A stretch of 59,943 nucleotides of DNA from Cohaesibacter sp. (GCA_025800105.1 JAOXSG010000905.1:1-59943); one strand, 5' to 3'. Counted from the first letter of the stretch, positions 46,017 to 55,456 are shown. The notes: generated from the sequence alone by a model not told the origin. A program made the numbers and translations.

Positions 46017-49000
46017 ATGCGCCTTGGACTTGATATTGGAACAAACTCGATTGGCTGGTGGCTTTATAGGCTTGATGACAAGGGGCGCATAACCAGCACC
46101 ATTGATGGGGGTGTGCGGATTTTTCCTGATGGCCGCGACCCCAAATCAAAAGAATCTCTGGCCAAAGACCGCCGCGCAGCCCGTGCCGCCCGCCGCCTGC
46201 GCGACCGCTATTTGCGTCGCCGCAAGAGCCTAATGAAAAAAATGGCCGCCAGCGGCCTGATGCCCAAAGACCCAACCGAACAAAAAAAGCTCGAAACTCT
46301 CGACCCCTTTGCCCTGCGCGCCAAAGGACTGGACGAAAAGCTGGACTTGACGGAACTGGGCCGCGCCTTTTTTCACCTCAATCAGCGCCGTGGCTTCAAA
46401 TCCAACCGCAAAACCGACAGCCGCGATAATGAGGCAGGTGCCATCAAAAGCGCCAGTACCCGCCTTGATACAAAAATAAAACAAGCCAATGCCCGTACAT
46501 TTGGCGAATATTTGCATATGCTGCGCACAGCAGCACCCGACCCGCGTCATCAACCAAGCATACGTTCACGCCTGACCTTACGCCACAATATCGATACCCA
46601 AAAAGACGAACTGGGCTATGACATCTACCCCACCCGTCAGCATTTGCAGGAAGAATTTGATGCATTATGGATGGCACAAGCACGCTTCCACCCACAATTG
46701 ACAGATGCGCTTTACAAAGACATTCATGACACAATCTTTTATCAGCGCCCCTTAAAAGCACCCGAAGTAGGCCGCTGCCTGTTTGAGCCACAAAAAGACC
46801 GCCGCCTTGCCAAGGCCCATCCGCTTTTCCAGCAGCGCATTCTCTATGAAACCGTCAATCAGTTGCAAATCCAAAGCCACGGCCAGCCAAAGCGCGGCCT
46901 GACACTGGACGAGCGCGATGCACTGATCCTGAAATTAAACAGCAAAACGGTCAAAACTCTCTCCAGCGCGACAATCACCTTCAAGCAATTGGCCAAAGCC
47001 ATTGGCCTTGGCACACACGAACACTTCACACTGGAAAGCAACAGCCGCAAAGGCCTTGATTGCGATAAAGTGCGCGCCATTTTCGCCCATAAGGAATGTT
47101 TCGGCCCCCGCTGGACCAGCCTGTCCTGGCAACAACAATGGGAGATTATCGAGAAAAAACAAGCGCTGGAAAGCGAAGAGGATTTCCACCAATTTGCTGG
47201 CTGGCTGTTCGAGACTTATCAAGTGTGTGATGATCAATGCGAGGCCATTGCCAATGCGCCCCTGCCCGAAGGCTATGGCCGCCTTGGCATCACCGCCACG
47301 CAGCATCTCTTGCCAGCCTTGCAAGAAGATGTGATCACCTATAGTCAGGCCTGCATAGATGTTTATGGTCATCATAGCGATTTTCGCACCGGAGAATGCT
47401 TTGACAAACTGCCCTATTATGGCAAAATTCTCGAGCGCCACGTTATTCCCGGCAGCTCTAACCCGGATGATGATGACATCAAACGCTATGGCCGCATCAC
47501 CAATCCCACAGTCCATATCGGGCTGAACCAGCTGCGGCGCTTGCTCAACCGCATCATTGCCCGCTATGGCCTGCCAGAGCAAATTGTGCTGGAGCTGGCC
47601 CGCGATTTAAAGCTATCCAAAGACCAAAAGAAAAAGGTCAGCCAAACCATTGCCAAAAACACAAAACAGGCAATCGAGCGCGGCAAAAAGCTGGAAGAAA
47701 TGGGCCAGCGCAACACTGGCGCCAATCGATTGTTGCTGCGCCTTTGGGAAGATTTGAGCCATGACGTACTGCATCGCCGCTGCCCTTATAGCGGGGTACA
47801 AATCAGCGAAACCATGCTGTTTGACGGCTCTTGCGATATTGACCATATCTTGCCCTATTCGCGCACATTGGATGATTCACGCGCCAACAAAACCCTGTGC
47901 CTGCGCAGCTTTAACCAAGAGAAAAACAACAATTCCCCGTGGGAGCGCTGGGGCAACAGCTCACAATGGGACAAAATTTCTCCGCTCATTCCCCATATGC
48001 CACAAAATAAGCGCTGGCGCTTTGCCCCTGATGCCATGGAGCGCTTTGAAGAGGAAAAAGACTTTTTGGACCGGCAATTGGTGGATACCCAATATCTCTC
48101 GCGCATTGCGACCGAATATCTCAAATGCCTCTATCCCGAAAAAGGCGAAGGCAGCAATCATGTCTGGGTTATTCCGGGCCGCATGACAGAGATGCTCCGC
48201 CGCCATTGGGGGCTGAATTTTAACCTCTCCATCGGCGAATCTGGCACTGCCAATATCAAAAACAGAAGCGACCACCGCCACCATGCCATTGATGCAGCTG
48301 TCATCGCCGCCACCGACCGCCGCTTGGTCAAAGCCATTCAGCAAGCCTCCGCCAATCGCGAACGGCAAAAACTGGATCAGGTAATCGGCGATATTGACGA
48401 GCCCTATGCAGGCTTTCGCGCTTGCATTCACAAGCGGCTGGACAGTATGCTTGTCAGCCACCGCCCCGACCATGGCAAAACAGGCAGCACCAACCTGCCA
48501 AAAGGGCAAAGCAGCACCTCTGGCCAGTTGCATAATGACACAGCCTATGGCCTGACAGATGAGACCAGCCCCAATGGGGTGCCCATTGTCGTGACCCGTA
48601 AACCCTTCATGCAGCTGACCCACAAGGATTTGGACAAAATCCGCGATCCCCATTTATATGATCTATTGTGGGACGCCCTGCGCGATGTCTCTGACAAGGA
48701 AGTACCCCAAGAGCTGGAGCGCTTTCGCCAAAAGGAAGGCCCCTATCAGGGCATTCGCCATGTCAGGATAGCACAGGCTCTCAAGGTCATCCCCATCACC
48801 AATGATCAGGGCACAGCCTATAAAGGCTATAAGGGCGACAGCAACCATTGCTATGAGATCTGGCAATTGCCCGATGGCAAATGGCAGCGCGTGGTCTATA
48901 CCACCTTTGAAGCCAACAAAGGCGGCATCGACAAAAAGCCACACCCCGCCGCCAAACGCCTGATGCGCCTGCACAAAAAAGACACGCTTATGCTGGATCA

Positions 49001-49223
49001 TCCCAAAACAGGCAACAAAGTGATGGTGATTGCAAAATTAAGCGAGCAAACTTTAGCTCTTGTTGCTCATAACGAGGCCAATGTCGATGCCAGAAACCGC
49101 TCCAAAGACGACCCTCTATCTTATGTCTATGTTTCAGCATCCAGCCTTCAATCAGCTAACGCACGTCAGGTCTGGATCAATGAAATAGGGGAGTTAAGAT
49201 TGAAACAAAAAAATGCACTTTAA
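46017..49223 (+). CDS. cas9: CRISPR-associated endonuclease Cas9 (type II-C)
   Basis: A 1068-residue RNA-guided DNA nuclease of the compact II-C size. All catalytic centres are intact: RuvC-I Asp6 (GLDIGTNSIGW), an arginine-rich bridge helix (about 46-75), RuvC-II Glu526 (LELARDL), HNH His610 in CDIDHILPYS with the later FNQEKNN, and RuvC-III His756/Asp759 in HHAIDAAVIAAT. ATG 46017 has AGGAGA at 7 bases; the GTG one codon earlier is less likely. cas1 and cas2 follow, and there is no csn2 or cas4, which fits II-C. The C-terminal PAM-interacting domain cannot be read for its PAM by eye. Confidence 0.97.
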   Translation: MRLGLDIGTNSIGWWLYRLDDKGRITSTIDGGVRIFPDGRDPKSKESLAKDRRAARAARRLRDRYLRRRKSLMKKMAASGLMPKDPTEQKKLETLDPFALRAKGLDEKLDLTELGRAFFHLNQRRGFKSNRKTDSRDNEAGAIKSASTRLDTKIKQANARTFGEYLHMLRTAAPDPRHQPSIRSRLTLRHNIDTQKDELGYDIYPTRQHLQEEFDALWMAQARFHPQLTDALYKDIHDTIFYQRPLKAPEVGRCLFEPQKDRRLAKAHPLFQQRILYETVNQLQIQSHGQPKRGLTLDERDALILKLNSKTVKTLSSATITFKQLAKAIGLGTHEHFTLESNSRKGLDCDKVRAIFAHKECFGPRWTSLSWQQQWEIIEKKQALESEEDFHQFAGWLFETYQVCDDQCEAIANAPLPEGYGRLGITATQHLLPALQEDVITYSQACIDVYGHHSDFRTGECFDKLPYYGKILERHVIPGSSNPDDDDIKRYGRITNPTVHIGLNQLRRLLNRIIARYGLPEQIVLELARDLKLSKDQKKKVSQTIAKNTKQAIERGKKLEEMGQRNTGANRLLLRLWEDLSHDVLHRRCPYSGVQISETMLFDGSCDIDHILPYSRTLDDSRANKTLCLRSFNQEKNNNSPWERWGNSSQWDKISPLIPHMPQNKRWRFAPDAMERFEEEKDFLDRQLVDTQYLSRIATEYLKCLYPEKGEGSNHVWVIPGRMTEMLRRHWGLNFNLSIGESGTANIKNRSDHRHHAIDAAVIAATDRRLVKAIQQASANRERQKLDQVIGDIDEPYAGFRACIHKRLDSMLVSHRPDHGKTGSTNLPKGQSSTSGQLHNDTAYGLTDETSPNGVPIVVTRKPFMQLTHKDLDKIRDPHLYDLLWDALRDVSDKEVPQELERFRQKEGPYQGIRHVRIAQALKVIPITNDQGTAYKGYKGDSNHCYEIWQLPDGKWQRVVYTTFEANKGGIDKKPHPAAKRLMRLHKKDTLMLDHPKTGNKVMVIAKLSEQTLALVAHNEANVDARNRSKDDPLSYVYVSASSLQSANARQVWINEIGELRLKQKNAL

Positions 49224-49278
49224 ACGTGTATTTTCTGCTAGTCTGTTGGCCAATCACTTTTAAAAAGCAGATTGGCCA

Positions 49279-50193
49279 ATGGATCAAATCATCGAAATTG
49301 CAAGTGACAATCGCCACCTGAAAAAAGATCACGGCTTTCTCGTGGTTCAGGAAAATAAATGCGAATTGGGCCGTGTGCCGCTAGATTCCATTTTAGCCGT
49401 CATCGTCCATGCCCATGGCATCACCTATTCCAACAATTTGCTTGTGGCTTTGGCAAAGTAAGGCTCACTTTTGGTGCTGTGCGGCTCTAACCATTCGCCC
49501 TATGCTGTTCTCTGCCCGTTGGAAAATCACGGCCTGCAAGGGGCCAGAAGCCGCGCCCAGTGGGAGGCCACAAAACCCCTGATCAAGCGCCTATGGAAAC
49601 GGATTGTAATCGAGAAGATCCGCACACAGGCCGATTGCCTCAAAGCCTTTGCCTTACCCGACAGTCCAGTGCGTGAGCTAACCAAACAGGTAAAAGTGGG
49701 TGATGAGGGCAATATAGAAGCAAGAGCCGCGCGGCGCTATTGGCCCCTGTTAATGGGCAAAGACTTTCGCAGAACAGTCAGCGCTGATGGCCACAATGCC
49801 CAGCTCAATTATGGCTATACCATCCTGCGTTCCATGATGATGCGCTCCATTGTGGCAACAGGTCTCACTCCTACCATCGGGCTTTTTCATAGCAACCGGG
49901 CCAATGCCTTTGCCCTGGCAGATGATTTGATGGAGCCCTTCCGCCCCCTTGTTGATAGCATTGTCATGCAATGCCAACAAAATGCGCAAGAAGAGCTGAC
50001 ACCAGAGCTGAAAAGCAAATTTTCGCGGCTAACGAGGTTGGATGTTCAAATTGGCGATATTGTCTGCCCGCTTTCCCATGCATCCAACAAAGTAGCCCTT
50101 AGCCTTGTCAAAAGCTTTGAAGAGAAGAAAGACCAAATTCTTTATCCCCGTTTCCCAAGCCCCATAGAGCTGGCTTCCTTAAATGAGGGATAA
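49279..50193 (+). pseudogene. cas1: cas1 interrupted by an in-frame stop codon
   Basis: The frame reads as one full-length Cas1 (304 codons including the break) except for TAA at 49459-49461, codon 61. The reading frame is the same on both sides, so this is a single nonsense change, not a frameshift. Upstream: MDQIIEIASDN to LLVALAK. Downstream: LCGSNHSPYAVL to the normal C-terminus, with the metal-site Glu (GNIEARAARRYW) and His/Asp (GLFHSNRANAFALADDLMEPF) preserved. The break lies in the N-terminal beta domain. A TTG at 49471 could restart a 240-residue fragment. Spacer acquisition is therefore probably lost, unless this is a sequence error. Confidence 0.88.
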
Positions 50194-50198
50194 AGCAA

Positions 50199-50537
50199 AT
50201 GAGCGCAACCTTTTTAAGTGGATATCGTGTTTTGTGGATACTTGTAATGTTTGATTTGCCAACCGACACAAAAAAACAACGCAAAGCAGCAACCCGTTTC
50301 AGAGAGTTTTTATTGAATGAAGGATTTGAACGCAGCCAATTTTCAGTTTATGCTCGTTTTGTCAGTGGAAAAGAAGGCTTTGATGCCCGTGTTCGCAAAA
50401 TAGAGCGCAATTTACCCACTGAAGGCGATGTGCAAATCCTGCAATTCACCGATAAACAATATGAAAATATGATTCGTTTTTATGACCAAGGCCGCCAAAA
50501 AAACCGAAAAAAACACGATCAACTGGTCCTTTTTTGA
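50199..50537 (+). CDS. cas2: CRISPR-associated endoribonuclease-like Cas2
   Basis: A 112-residue Cas2 of the type II kind, which normally bridges two Cas1 dimers in spacer integration. It has the ferredoxin-like opening with the conserved Asp (LVMFDLPTDTKKQRKAATRFREFL, in two parts), then GFERSQFSVYARFVSG and the C-terminal strand EGDVQILQFTDKQYE. It starts 5 bases after the cas1 end and looks intact. Since cas1 carries a stop, this gene may be a relic or be maintained by chance. Confidence 0.92.
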   Translation: MSATFLSGYRVLWILVMFDLPTDTKKQRKAATRFREFLLNEGFERSQFSVYARFVSGKEGFDARVRKIERNLPTEGDVQILQFTDKQYENMIRFYDQGRQKNRKKHDQLVLF

Positions 50538-50552
50538 CCCGTTTTTATCGTC

Positions 50553-50609
50553 TTTTTTTCACAAAAAACCAAGAAAATCGCATATATTTCAAAACGATAT
50601 CGCAGATCT
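50553..50609. other. CRISPR leader of array 2
   Basis: A 57-bp AT-rich block ending GATATCGCAGATCT just before the first repeat, 47/57 identical to 39097-39153 beside array 1. It lies between cas2 and the array and marks the end where spacers were added. Confidence 0.78.
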
Positions 50610-50777
50610 ATTGTAACATTTCAGAAATCGTAGTCCAGCCGCAACGAAAGGCCGCTATTCACCCTTGACCAGCCAATTGTAACAGTTCAGAAATCGTAGT
50701 CCAACCGCAACCATCTGATCAATGTTTTTCAGGAATGACTTATTGTAACAGTTCAGAAATCACAGTCCACTCACATA
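50610..50777 (-). CRISPR. Two-spacer CRISPR array (array 2), type II-C repeat
   Basis: Three 36-bp repeats (50610-50645, 50676-50711, 50742-50777) with two 30-bp spacers. The repeats carry one, one and many substitutions; the third, farthest from the leader, is degenerate in its last third. crRNA is read on the minus strand (repeat begins GTTGCGGCTGG, ends TGTTACAAT). The TACAAT end with TG two bases before resembles an extended -10, as in Neisseria II-C repeats. The remaining bases to 50857 hold the promoter region of the ligase gene. Confidence 0.95.
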
Positions 50778-50857
50778 GCATCAAAGGCGCTCTATCTGTT
50801 TTGAGAATATGCTTTATGATCGCTCAAAGTTGATCAACAACAAAAAGAGCGAACAGG

Positions 50858-52084
50858 ATGACGGACTGGCTCAGATTTCGGCTGGATAAGGCAAGCCGCC
50901 TGTTGACAGGGGAAAATGCCTTATTTGAGAGGCTCTGCGACGCCTTGCAAGCAGGTTATTCGATCCAGACCCATCAGACCAGCTCCACGCCTCTGACAAT
51001 CAAAAAAGAAAAACAGCAATGGCTTTATTGCGAAACGTCCGGCTCCACTGGCAAAGCCAAAATCATTCAACGCAAACCAAAAAGCTGGATTGAAAGCTTT
51101 GAACAAAATGCCAGCCTTTTTGCCCTGTCAAAAACAGACCGCTATGCCCTGCTGGGCCATATTGGTCATTCGCTGACACTCTATGCGCTGCTCGAAGCCT
51201 TGCATCACGGAGCAGACATTGCCTTGTTGCAAGGCCTTGGCCCCAAAACACAAGGACTGGAGCTGGCAGAAAAGCAAATTTCCATTCTCTATGCCACACC
51301 AACCCAGCTAAGACTGCTTGCTCAGACAGCGGCGCCTAGGAGCCAAACAGAAAAAGACACAAAAGAGCCAAACCAATCGCTCTGTCCATCCTTGCGGCTT
51401 TTGATGATTGGCGGCGGCAAGCTGAATGCAAAGCTGGCACAAGACTTAAAACAGCTCTTCCCCAATGCCCGCATCCACGAATTTTACGGAGCAAGCGAGA
51501 CCAGCTTTCTGACCCTCGCTGACGAAAGCTGCCCCATTGCCTCAGTTGGCAAAGCCTATCCAAATGTAACCCTACAGATCCGCGCCATAGAGCCCCCCTT
51601 CCAACCTTTGCCACCCTTTGAAACAGGAGAGATATGGATCTCAAGCCCATATTTGTTTGACGGCTATGCCGAGGGCGACAGCAAGCAGACGATTTGGCAA
51701 GAAGACTTTTTGAGCATAGGCGAGCTGGGCTATTTGGACGACAAGGGCTATCTCTATCTAAAGGGCCGCAAAAATCGCATGGTCACTGTGGCCGATCACA
51801 ATGTCTTTTTGCAAGATATCGAACAAATCCTGCTCCGTGATAGACGCGTTGAAGATTGCGCTGTGCTGGCCATACCAGATGCCTTGCGGGGCGCGCGCAT
51901 CATCGCCATCATTGGCGCAGCAGATCACCCCACAATGCTGGATGATCTGCGCCAGATATGCCAAAAGACCCTCGCGCCACCAGCCATACCAAAAGAGTTT
52001 ATCAGACTGGATCATTTGCCCAAATTGCCATCTGGCAAAGTGGATTTACAAGCCCTGCAAACATGGATCGAGGCCAAAGAATGA
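50858..52084 (+). CDS. Short AMP-forming acyl-CoA ligase-like protein
   Basis: A 408-residue member of the ANL adenylating superfamily, which activates a carboxylic acid as acyl-AMP and passes it to CoA or a carrier. The core motifs are there: SGSTGKAK (near residue 60), EFYGASETSF, GELGYLDD and the C-terminal lysine motif LPKLPSGKVD. The P-loop lies far nearer the N-terminus than in full-length ligases (usually 150 or more residues in), so part of the N-terminal lobe is missing. It overlaps the thiolase gene by four bases, suggesting they work on the same acyl-CoA. Substrate unknown. Confidence 0.82.
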   Translation: MTDWLRFRLDKASRLLTGENALFERLCDALQAGYSIQTHQTSSTPLTIKKEKQQWLYCETSGSTGKAKIIQRKPKSWIESFEQNASLFALSKTDRYALLGHIGHSLTLYALLEALHHGADIALLQGLGPKTQGLELAEKQISILYATPTQLRLLAQTAAPRSQTEKDTKEPNQSLCPSLRLLMIGGGKLNAKLAQDLKQLFPNARIHEFYGASETSFLTLADESCPIASVGKAYPNVTLQIRAIEPPFQPLPPFETGEIWISSPYLFDGYAEGDSKQTIWQEDFLSIGELGYLDDKGYLYLKGRKNRMVTVADHNVFLQDIEQILLRDRRVEDCAVLAIPDALRGARIIAIIGAADHPTMLDDLRQICQKTLAPPAIPKEFIRLDHLPKLPSGKVDLQALQTWIEAKE

Positions 52085-53193
52085 GCCGCACCTACATTCT
52101 CGCAGCCCGCCGCACGCCGGTCGCCCCGCGCAATGGAGCCTTCAAGGAGCTGGCCTTGCAGGATATGGCCCAGCCAGTGATTGCCCAATTGCTCAAAGAT
52201 GCCAACCTCGCCCCGGATCAGGTAGATGAGCTGATTGTGGCCAATGCCATTGGCCCCGGCGGCAATCCAGCACGGCTCTGCGCCTTGGCCTCTGGCTTGC
52301 CACAAAAGGTTGCTGGCCTGACCATAGATCGCCAATGCGCAGGCGGGCTGGATGCCGTTTTGCTGGCCAACAGCCTGATCAAAAGCGGCCAATGCGATAT
52401 TGTCATTGCTGGCGGAGTGGAGAGCTATTCCCGCCGTCCCTTGCGCTATCACACATTTGCAGATGGAACAGAGCCAGAAGCCTATGATCAGGCCCCCTTC
52501 ACCCCATGGCCAGACAAAGATCCACTAATGCCACAAGCAGCCGATCAGCTGGCAAAAATACTTGGCATCACACAAAAAGAACAAGATGACTGGGCCATAG
52601 AAAGCCATAAACGCGCCAGCGCGGCACCTGCCTCTTTGCGAACAGAAGAGCTGGTGCCCCTTGCAGACTTACAAAAAGACAGCTTCACTCGCGCCCTTAG
52701 CCTGCGCCATTGCCAAAAAGCCAAACGCATATGCGGCACCATCACCAGCGCCAATATGGCCGTGGCAGCAGATGCCGCCGCTTTTGTGCTGGTCGTGAAT
52801 GAAGAAATTGCCAAACGCTATAAAGGCACCACAATAGAAATAATGACAGGAGCCAGCCTTGGCGCAGACCCACAAATGCCCGGCCTTGCCCCACTCACCG
52901 CCATGAGCAAAACCCTGCACACAAGCGGCCTGACTAAAGCCCACATCAACCATGCCGAAATTATGGAAGCCTTTGCCGTGCAAGCCATTGCCTGCCAACA
53001 AAAAGCGGGGCTAAGCACAGACATCGTCAACCAATATGGTGGAGCCTTGGCCCGCGGCCATCCCATCGGAGCCTCCGGGGCCATCCTTGCCACACGGCTC
53101 TTTCATATCTTGCGGCACAAAGGCGGCATCGGCCTTGCCGCAATTGCCGCCGCTGGCGGCCTTGGTACAGCCTTGATCGTCAAAGCAGGTTAA
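52081..53193 (+). CDS. Thiolase-family protein with altered active site
   Basis: A 370-residue thiolase-fold protein, slightly shorter than usual (about 390). The nucleophile is present (Cys86 in DRQCAGGL) and so is the catalytic His327 (RGHPIGASGA). The second catalytic Cys, in the C-terminal CIGGG motif, is replaced by Ala (AAAGGLG, residue 356), and the NEAFA asparagine by Met (MEAFA, residue 296). It may therefore catalyse only part of the usual reaction or act on an unusual substrate. Coupled to the ligase gene by an ATGA overlap; it is convergent with and overlaps the nitroreductase gene by four bases. Confidence 0.85.
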   Translation: MSRTYILAARRTPVAPRNGAFKELALQDMAQPVIAQLLKDANLAPDQVDELIVANAIGPGGNPARLCALASGLPQKVAGLTIDRQCAGGLDAVLLANSLIKSGQCDIVIAGGVESYSRRPLRYHTFADGTEPEAYDQAPFTPWPDKDPLMPQAADQLAKILGITQKEQDDWAIESHKRASAAPASLRTEELVPLADLQKDSFTRALSLRHCQKAKRICGTITSANMAVAADAAAFVLVVNEEIAKRYKGTTIEIMTGASLGADPQMPGLAPLTAMSKTLHTSGLTKAHINHAEIMEAFAVQAIACQQKAGLSTDIVNQYGGALARGHPIGASGAILATRLFHILRHKGGIGLAAIAAAGGLGTALIVKAG

Positions 53194-53879
53194 AGTGAGA
53201 GATCATCAAATCCGTAAAATTGCGCAAAATCCTCAAGATCAGCCCGCTGCGTGCGAAACTGATTGACCGGATGGTCGTGATCCGCCTTGCCAACCGCAAG
53301 GCCGCACACCACCATTTCCTCTTCATCCAGCCCCAAATGCTCATGAATGACACTGGCATAATTGGCCATAGCGCCAATGCCAGTGGCGCTATATCCCATT
53401 GCTTCGACTTTCAAAAGAAATGTCATCAAAAACATGCCCAAATCCATGAAGCAGCCTTTGCCCATGGTCCGCTCAATGGTGACAATGATACCAACAGGCG
53501 CCCCAAAAAAGCTGTAATTGCGCGCAAATTGCGCCCGTCGCCCGTCCAAATCGCGCCGGGAAATCGATAAGGCCTCATAAAGCGCATAACCAGCAGCCCG
53601 CTGGCGTTCTTTCAAATAAGCGGGCATCGGATCGGGAAAATAACTATAGTCATGATCAAAAGGGCGCTGCTGCGCAACCGCTTGCTGCAACCCCTCAATC
53701 AGCTTTGCCAGCGGGTTCGCAGTTAAAATATGCAGCTGTCCGGGCTGCAAATTCGCGCCGCTCGGTGCAGAGCGCGCCGCCACACACATGGCCTTCACAT
53801 CATCCAGATCAACAGGCTCATCCAAAAAGGCCCGCACAGATCGACGCGAGAAAAGCACATCATCCAACGAGCCAGACAT
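53190..53879 (-). CDS. Nitroreductase-family FMN oxidoreductase
   Basis: A 229-residue FMN enzyme of the nitroreductase fold. FMN contacts are expected at SRRSVRAF near residue 12, the SAPSGANLQPGQ loop and the C-terminal GLAVGKAD. Such enzymes reduce nitroaromatics, quinones or enals with NAD(P)H; the physiological substrate is unknown. ATG 53879 follows a GGGGGAT ribosome site and is preferred over a TTG at 53897. It converges on the thiolase gene (4-base overlap). Confidence 0.88.
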   Translation of the reverse strand: MSGSLDDVLFSRRSVRAFLDEPVDLDDVKAMCVAARSAPSGANLQPGQLHILTANPLAKLIEGLQQAVAQQRPFDHDYSYFPDPMPAYLKERQRAAGYALYEALSISRRDLDGRRAQFARNYSFFGAPVGIIVTIERTMGKGCFMDLGMFLMTFLLKVEAMGYSATGIGAMANYASVIHEHLGLDEEEMVVCGLAVGKADHDHPVNQFRTQRADLEDFAQFYGFDDLSL

Positions 53880-53990
53880 TGCATCCCCCATTATCAAGCA
53901 TCAGACAAAATCACATATGCCCAATGACAGCGCACAAGGCAACCGATCCATAGAAAATCTTTTCAAAAGGAAAGTCAAATTGCAAATGAA

Positions 53991-54066
53991 TGGTGCCCGG
54001 AGGCGGATTCGAACCACCGACACGCGGATTTTCAATCCGCTGCTCTACCAACTGAGCTATCCGGGC
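53991..54066 (-). tRNA. tRNA-Phe (GAA)
   Basis: A complete 76-base cloverleaf: acceptor GCCCGGA / TCCGGGC, D arm TAGCTCAGTTGGTAGAG, anticodon loop TTGAAAA with GAA, T arm GGTTCGAATCC, and encoded CCA. The region 54067-54206 has no gene. Confidence 0.98.
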
Positions 54067-54206
54067 ACTTTTTGCGAGGCGCTTTCATCAGCGCTGCAAT
54101 TTGTTTGGGCGTTATAGAGGGTTCATATTGCCCTGTCTATAGCGGTTTTTGTTTTTTCTACAATTGAAGAACATTTCCCCAATCTGTGTGAAAAGTCTGT
54201 TTGCAA

Positions 54207-54419
54207 TCAGACAAAATCATCCTCATCTGGATCATCCTCTTCCACCGCAGGAATGGCATAAGAGCCTTTAAGCCAACGACTTAAGTCAACATCCTTGCAA
54301 CGTTGTGAGCAAAAGGGAAAGCTGTCCGCCTGTGAGGGCTGTTCGCAAATTGGACACGGTTTGGCCCGTTTAACAGACTGTCCATTGGCTAAAGTCATGT
54401 GACTGATTATTCCATTCAT
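54207..54419 (-). CDS. yacG: DNA gyrase inhibitor / zinc-binding protein YacG
   Basis: A 70-residue zinc-ribbon protein with CPICEQP and [15 protein letters not shown], the four cysteines that bind zinc and the WL motif of the family. YacG binds GyrB and limits gyrase in enterobacteria. The C-terminus is acidic. It ends the conserved minus-strand block headed by hisD. The start is uncertain; ATG 54398 is an in-frame alternative. Confidence 0.88.
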   Translation of the reverse strand: MNGIISHMTLANGQSVKRAKPCPICEQPSQADSFPFCSQRCKDVDLSRWLKGSYAIPAVEEDDPDEDDFV

Positions 54420-54502
54420 AAAGGATGCAAAGAGCCCATCACAATGCGCCTAGTCAGGCTCTCATGACACCATGATATCGGGCGAATAGTCTCAAAAAAG
54501 CT

Positions 54503-55126
54503 TTAGCGCACACCACCAAGCCATTTCATCCTCAAGGGATAGCCTTCACCAACCAAAAGGTTGGCTGTTTCATGCAAAGGCAAACCAACAACCGAGCTGT
54601 AAGAGCCAACCAAATTCACAACAAAAGAGCCGGCAATGCCCTGAATGGCATAACCACCAGCCTTGCCCTGCCATTCGCCAGAAGCAATATAAGGCTCGAT
54701 ATCATGTTTAATCTGTTTGAAACGCACACGGGTTTGCACCAATTTGGAGCGCATTTTGCCTTGTGGCGTAATCACGGCAACACCGGTAAAGACTTTGTGA
54801 GTGCGACCAGAAAGCAGCGAAAGGCACGAATGTGCCTCTTCCGCCAAAGCAGGTTTGGGCAAGATACGACGCCCGACAGCCACCACAGTGTCAGCAGACA
54901 AAATGTAAGACCCTGCCAAACGGGGATCCTGTTTCAAGGCAGCTTCAACAGCCCGACCCTTTTCTTCCGCCAAACGCAAGGCAAGAGCACGCGGCTGCTC
55001 GCTTTTCTGCGGTGTTTCATCAAGATCGGCAGGTTTCAAAGCATCCGGCTCTATCCCGATCTGTTGCAAAAGCTGCAATCTGCGTGGAGAGGCCGATGCC
55101 AGAACAAGGCGTGTTGAACCAGACAT
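54503..55126 (-). CDS. maf: Maf-like nucleotide pyrophosphatase
   Basis: A 207-residue septum-associated Maf family enzyme that hydrolyses dTTP/UTP or modified nucleotides to avoid misincorporation. The [14 protein letters not shown] motif (residues 11-24), [16 protein letters not shown] and [13 protein letters not shown] are all typical. It is one gene before yacG in the conserved block. Confidence 0.93.
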   Translation of the reverse strand: MSGSTRLVLASASPRRLQLLQQIGIEPDALKPADLDETPQKSEQPRALALRLAEEKGRAVEAALKQDPRLAGSYILSADTVVAVGRRILPKPALAEEAHSCLSLLSGRTHKVFTGVAVITPQGKMRSKLVQTRVRFKQIKHDIEPYIASGEWQGKAGGYAIQGIAGSFVVNLVGSYSSVVGLPLHETANLLVGEGYPLRMKWLGGVR

Positions 55127-55237
55127 AGCAACAAATTCTACAAAAAAATCAACCAGCCTACTTGAGAAGGCTCACTACTTTAACCAAGCAAAGCCTTTTC
55201 AAGCATTCTGGTAGACAGGGATAAAGCTTAACGCCAA

Positions 55238-55456
55238 TCACTTAAAGCGATAGGTGATACGGCCTTTGGTCAGATCATAAGGGGTCATTTCGACCTGTAC
55301 CTTGTCGCCAGCCAGCACACGAATGCGGTTTTTGCGCATACGCCCTGCTGTGTGCGCAACAATCTCGTGATCATTTTCCAGTTTCACCCGGAAAGTAGCA
55401 TTTGGCAGCAATTCGGTGACAACACCGGGAAATTCCAAGACTTCTTCTTTCGCCAT
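55238..55456 (-). CDS. infA: Translation initiation factor IF-1
   Basis: A 72-residue S1/OB-fold protein that occupies the ribosomal A site during initiation. [30 protein letters not shown] and the ending TYRFK match IF-1 along its entire length. It heads the infA-maf-yacG part of the block. 55457-55754 contains no gene I can support. Confidence 0.97.
   Translation of the reverse strand: MAKEEVLEFPGVVTELLPNATFRVKLENDHEIVAHTAGRMRKNRIRVLAGDKVQVEMTPYDLTKGRITYRFK

Noticed and set aside
49459-49475. cas1 frameshift
   Set aside because: Both halves are in the same frame (distance of 192 bases between their starts); the only defect is one TAA codon.
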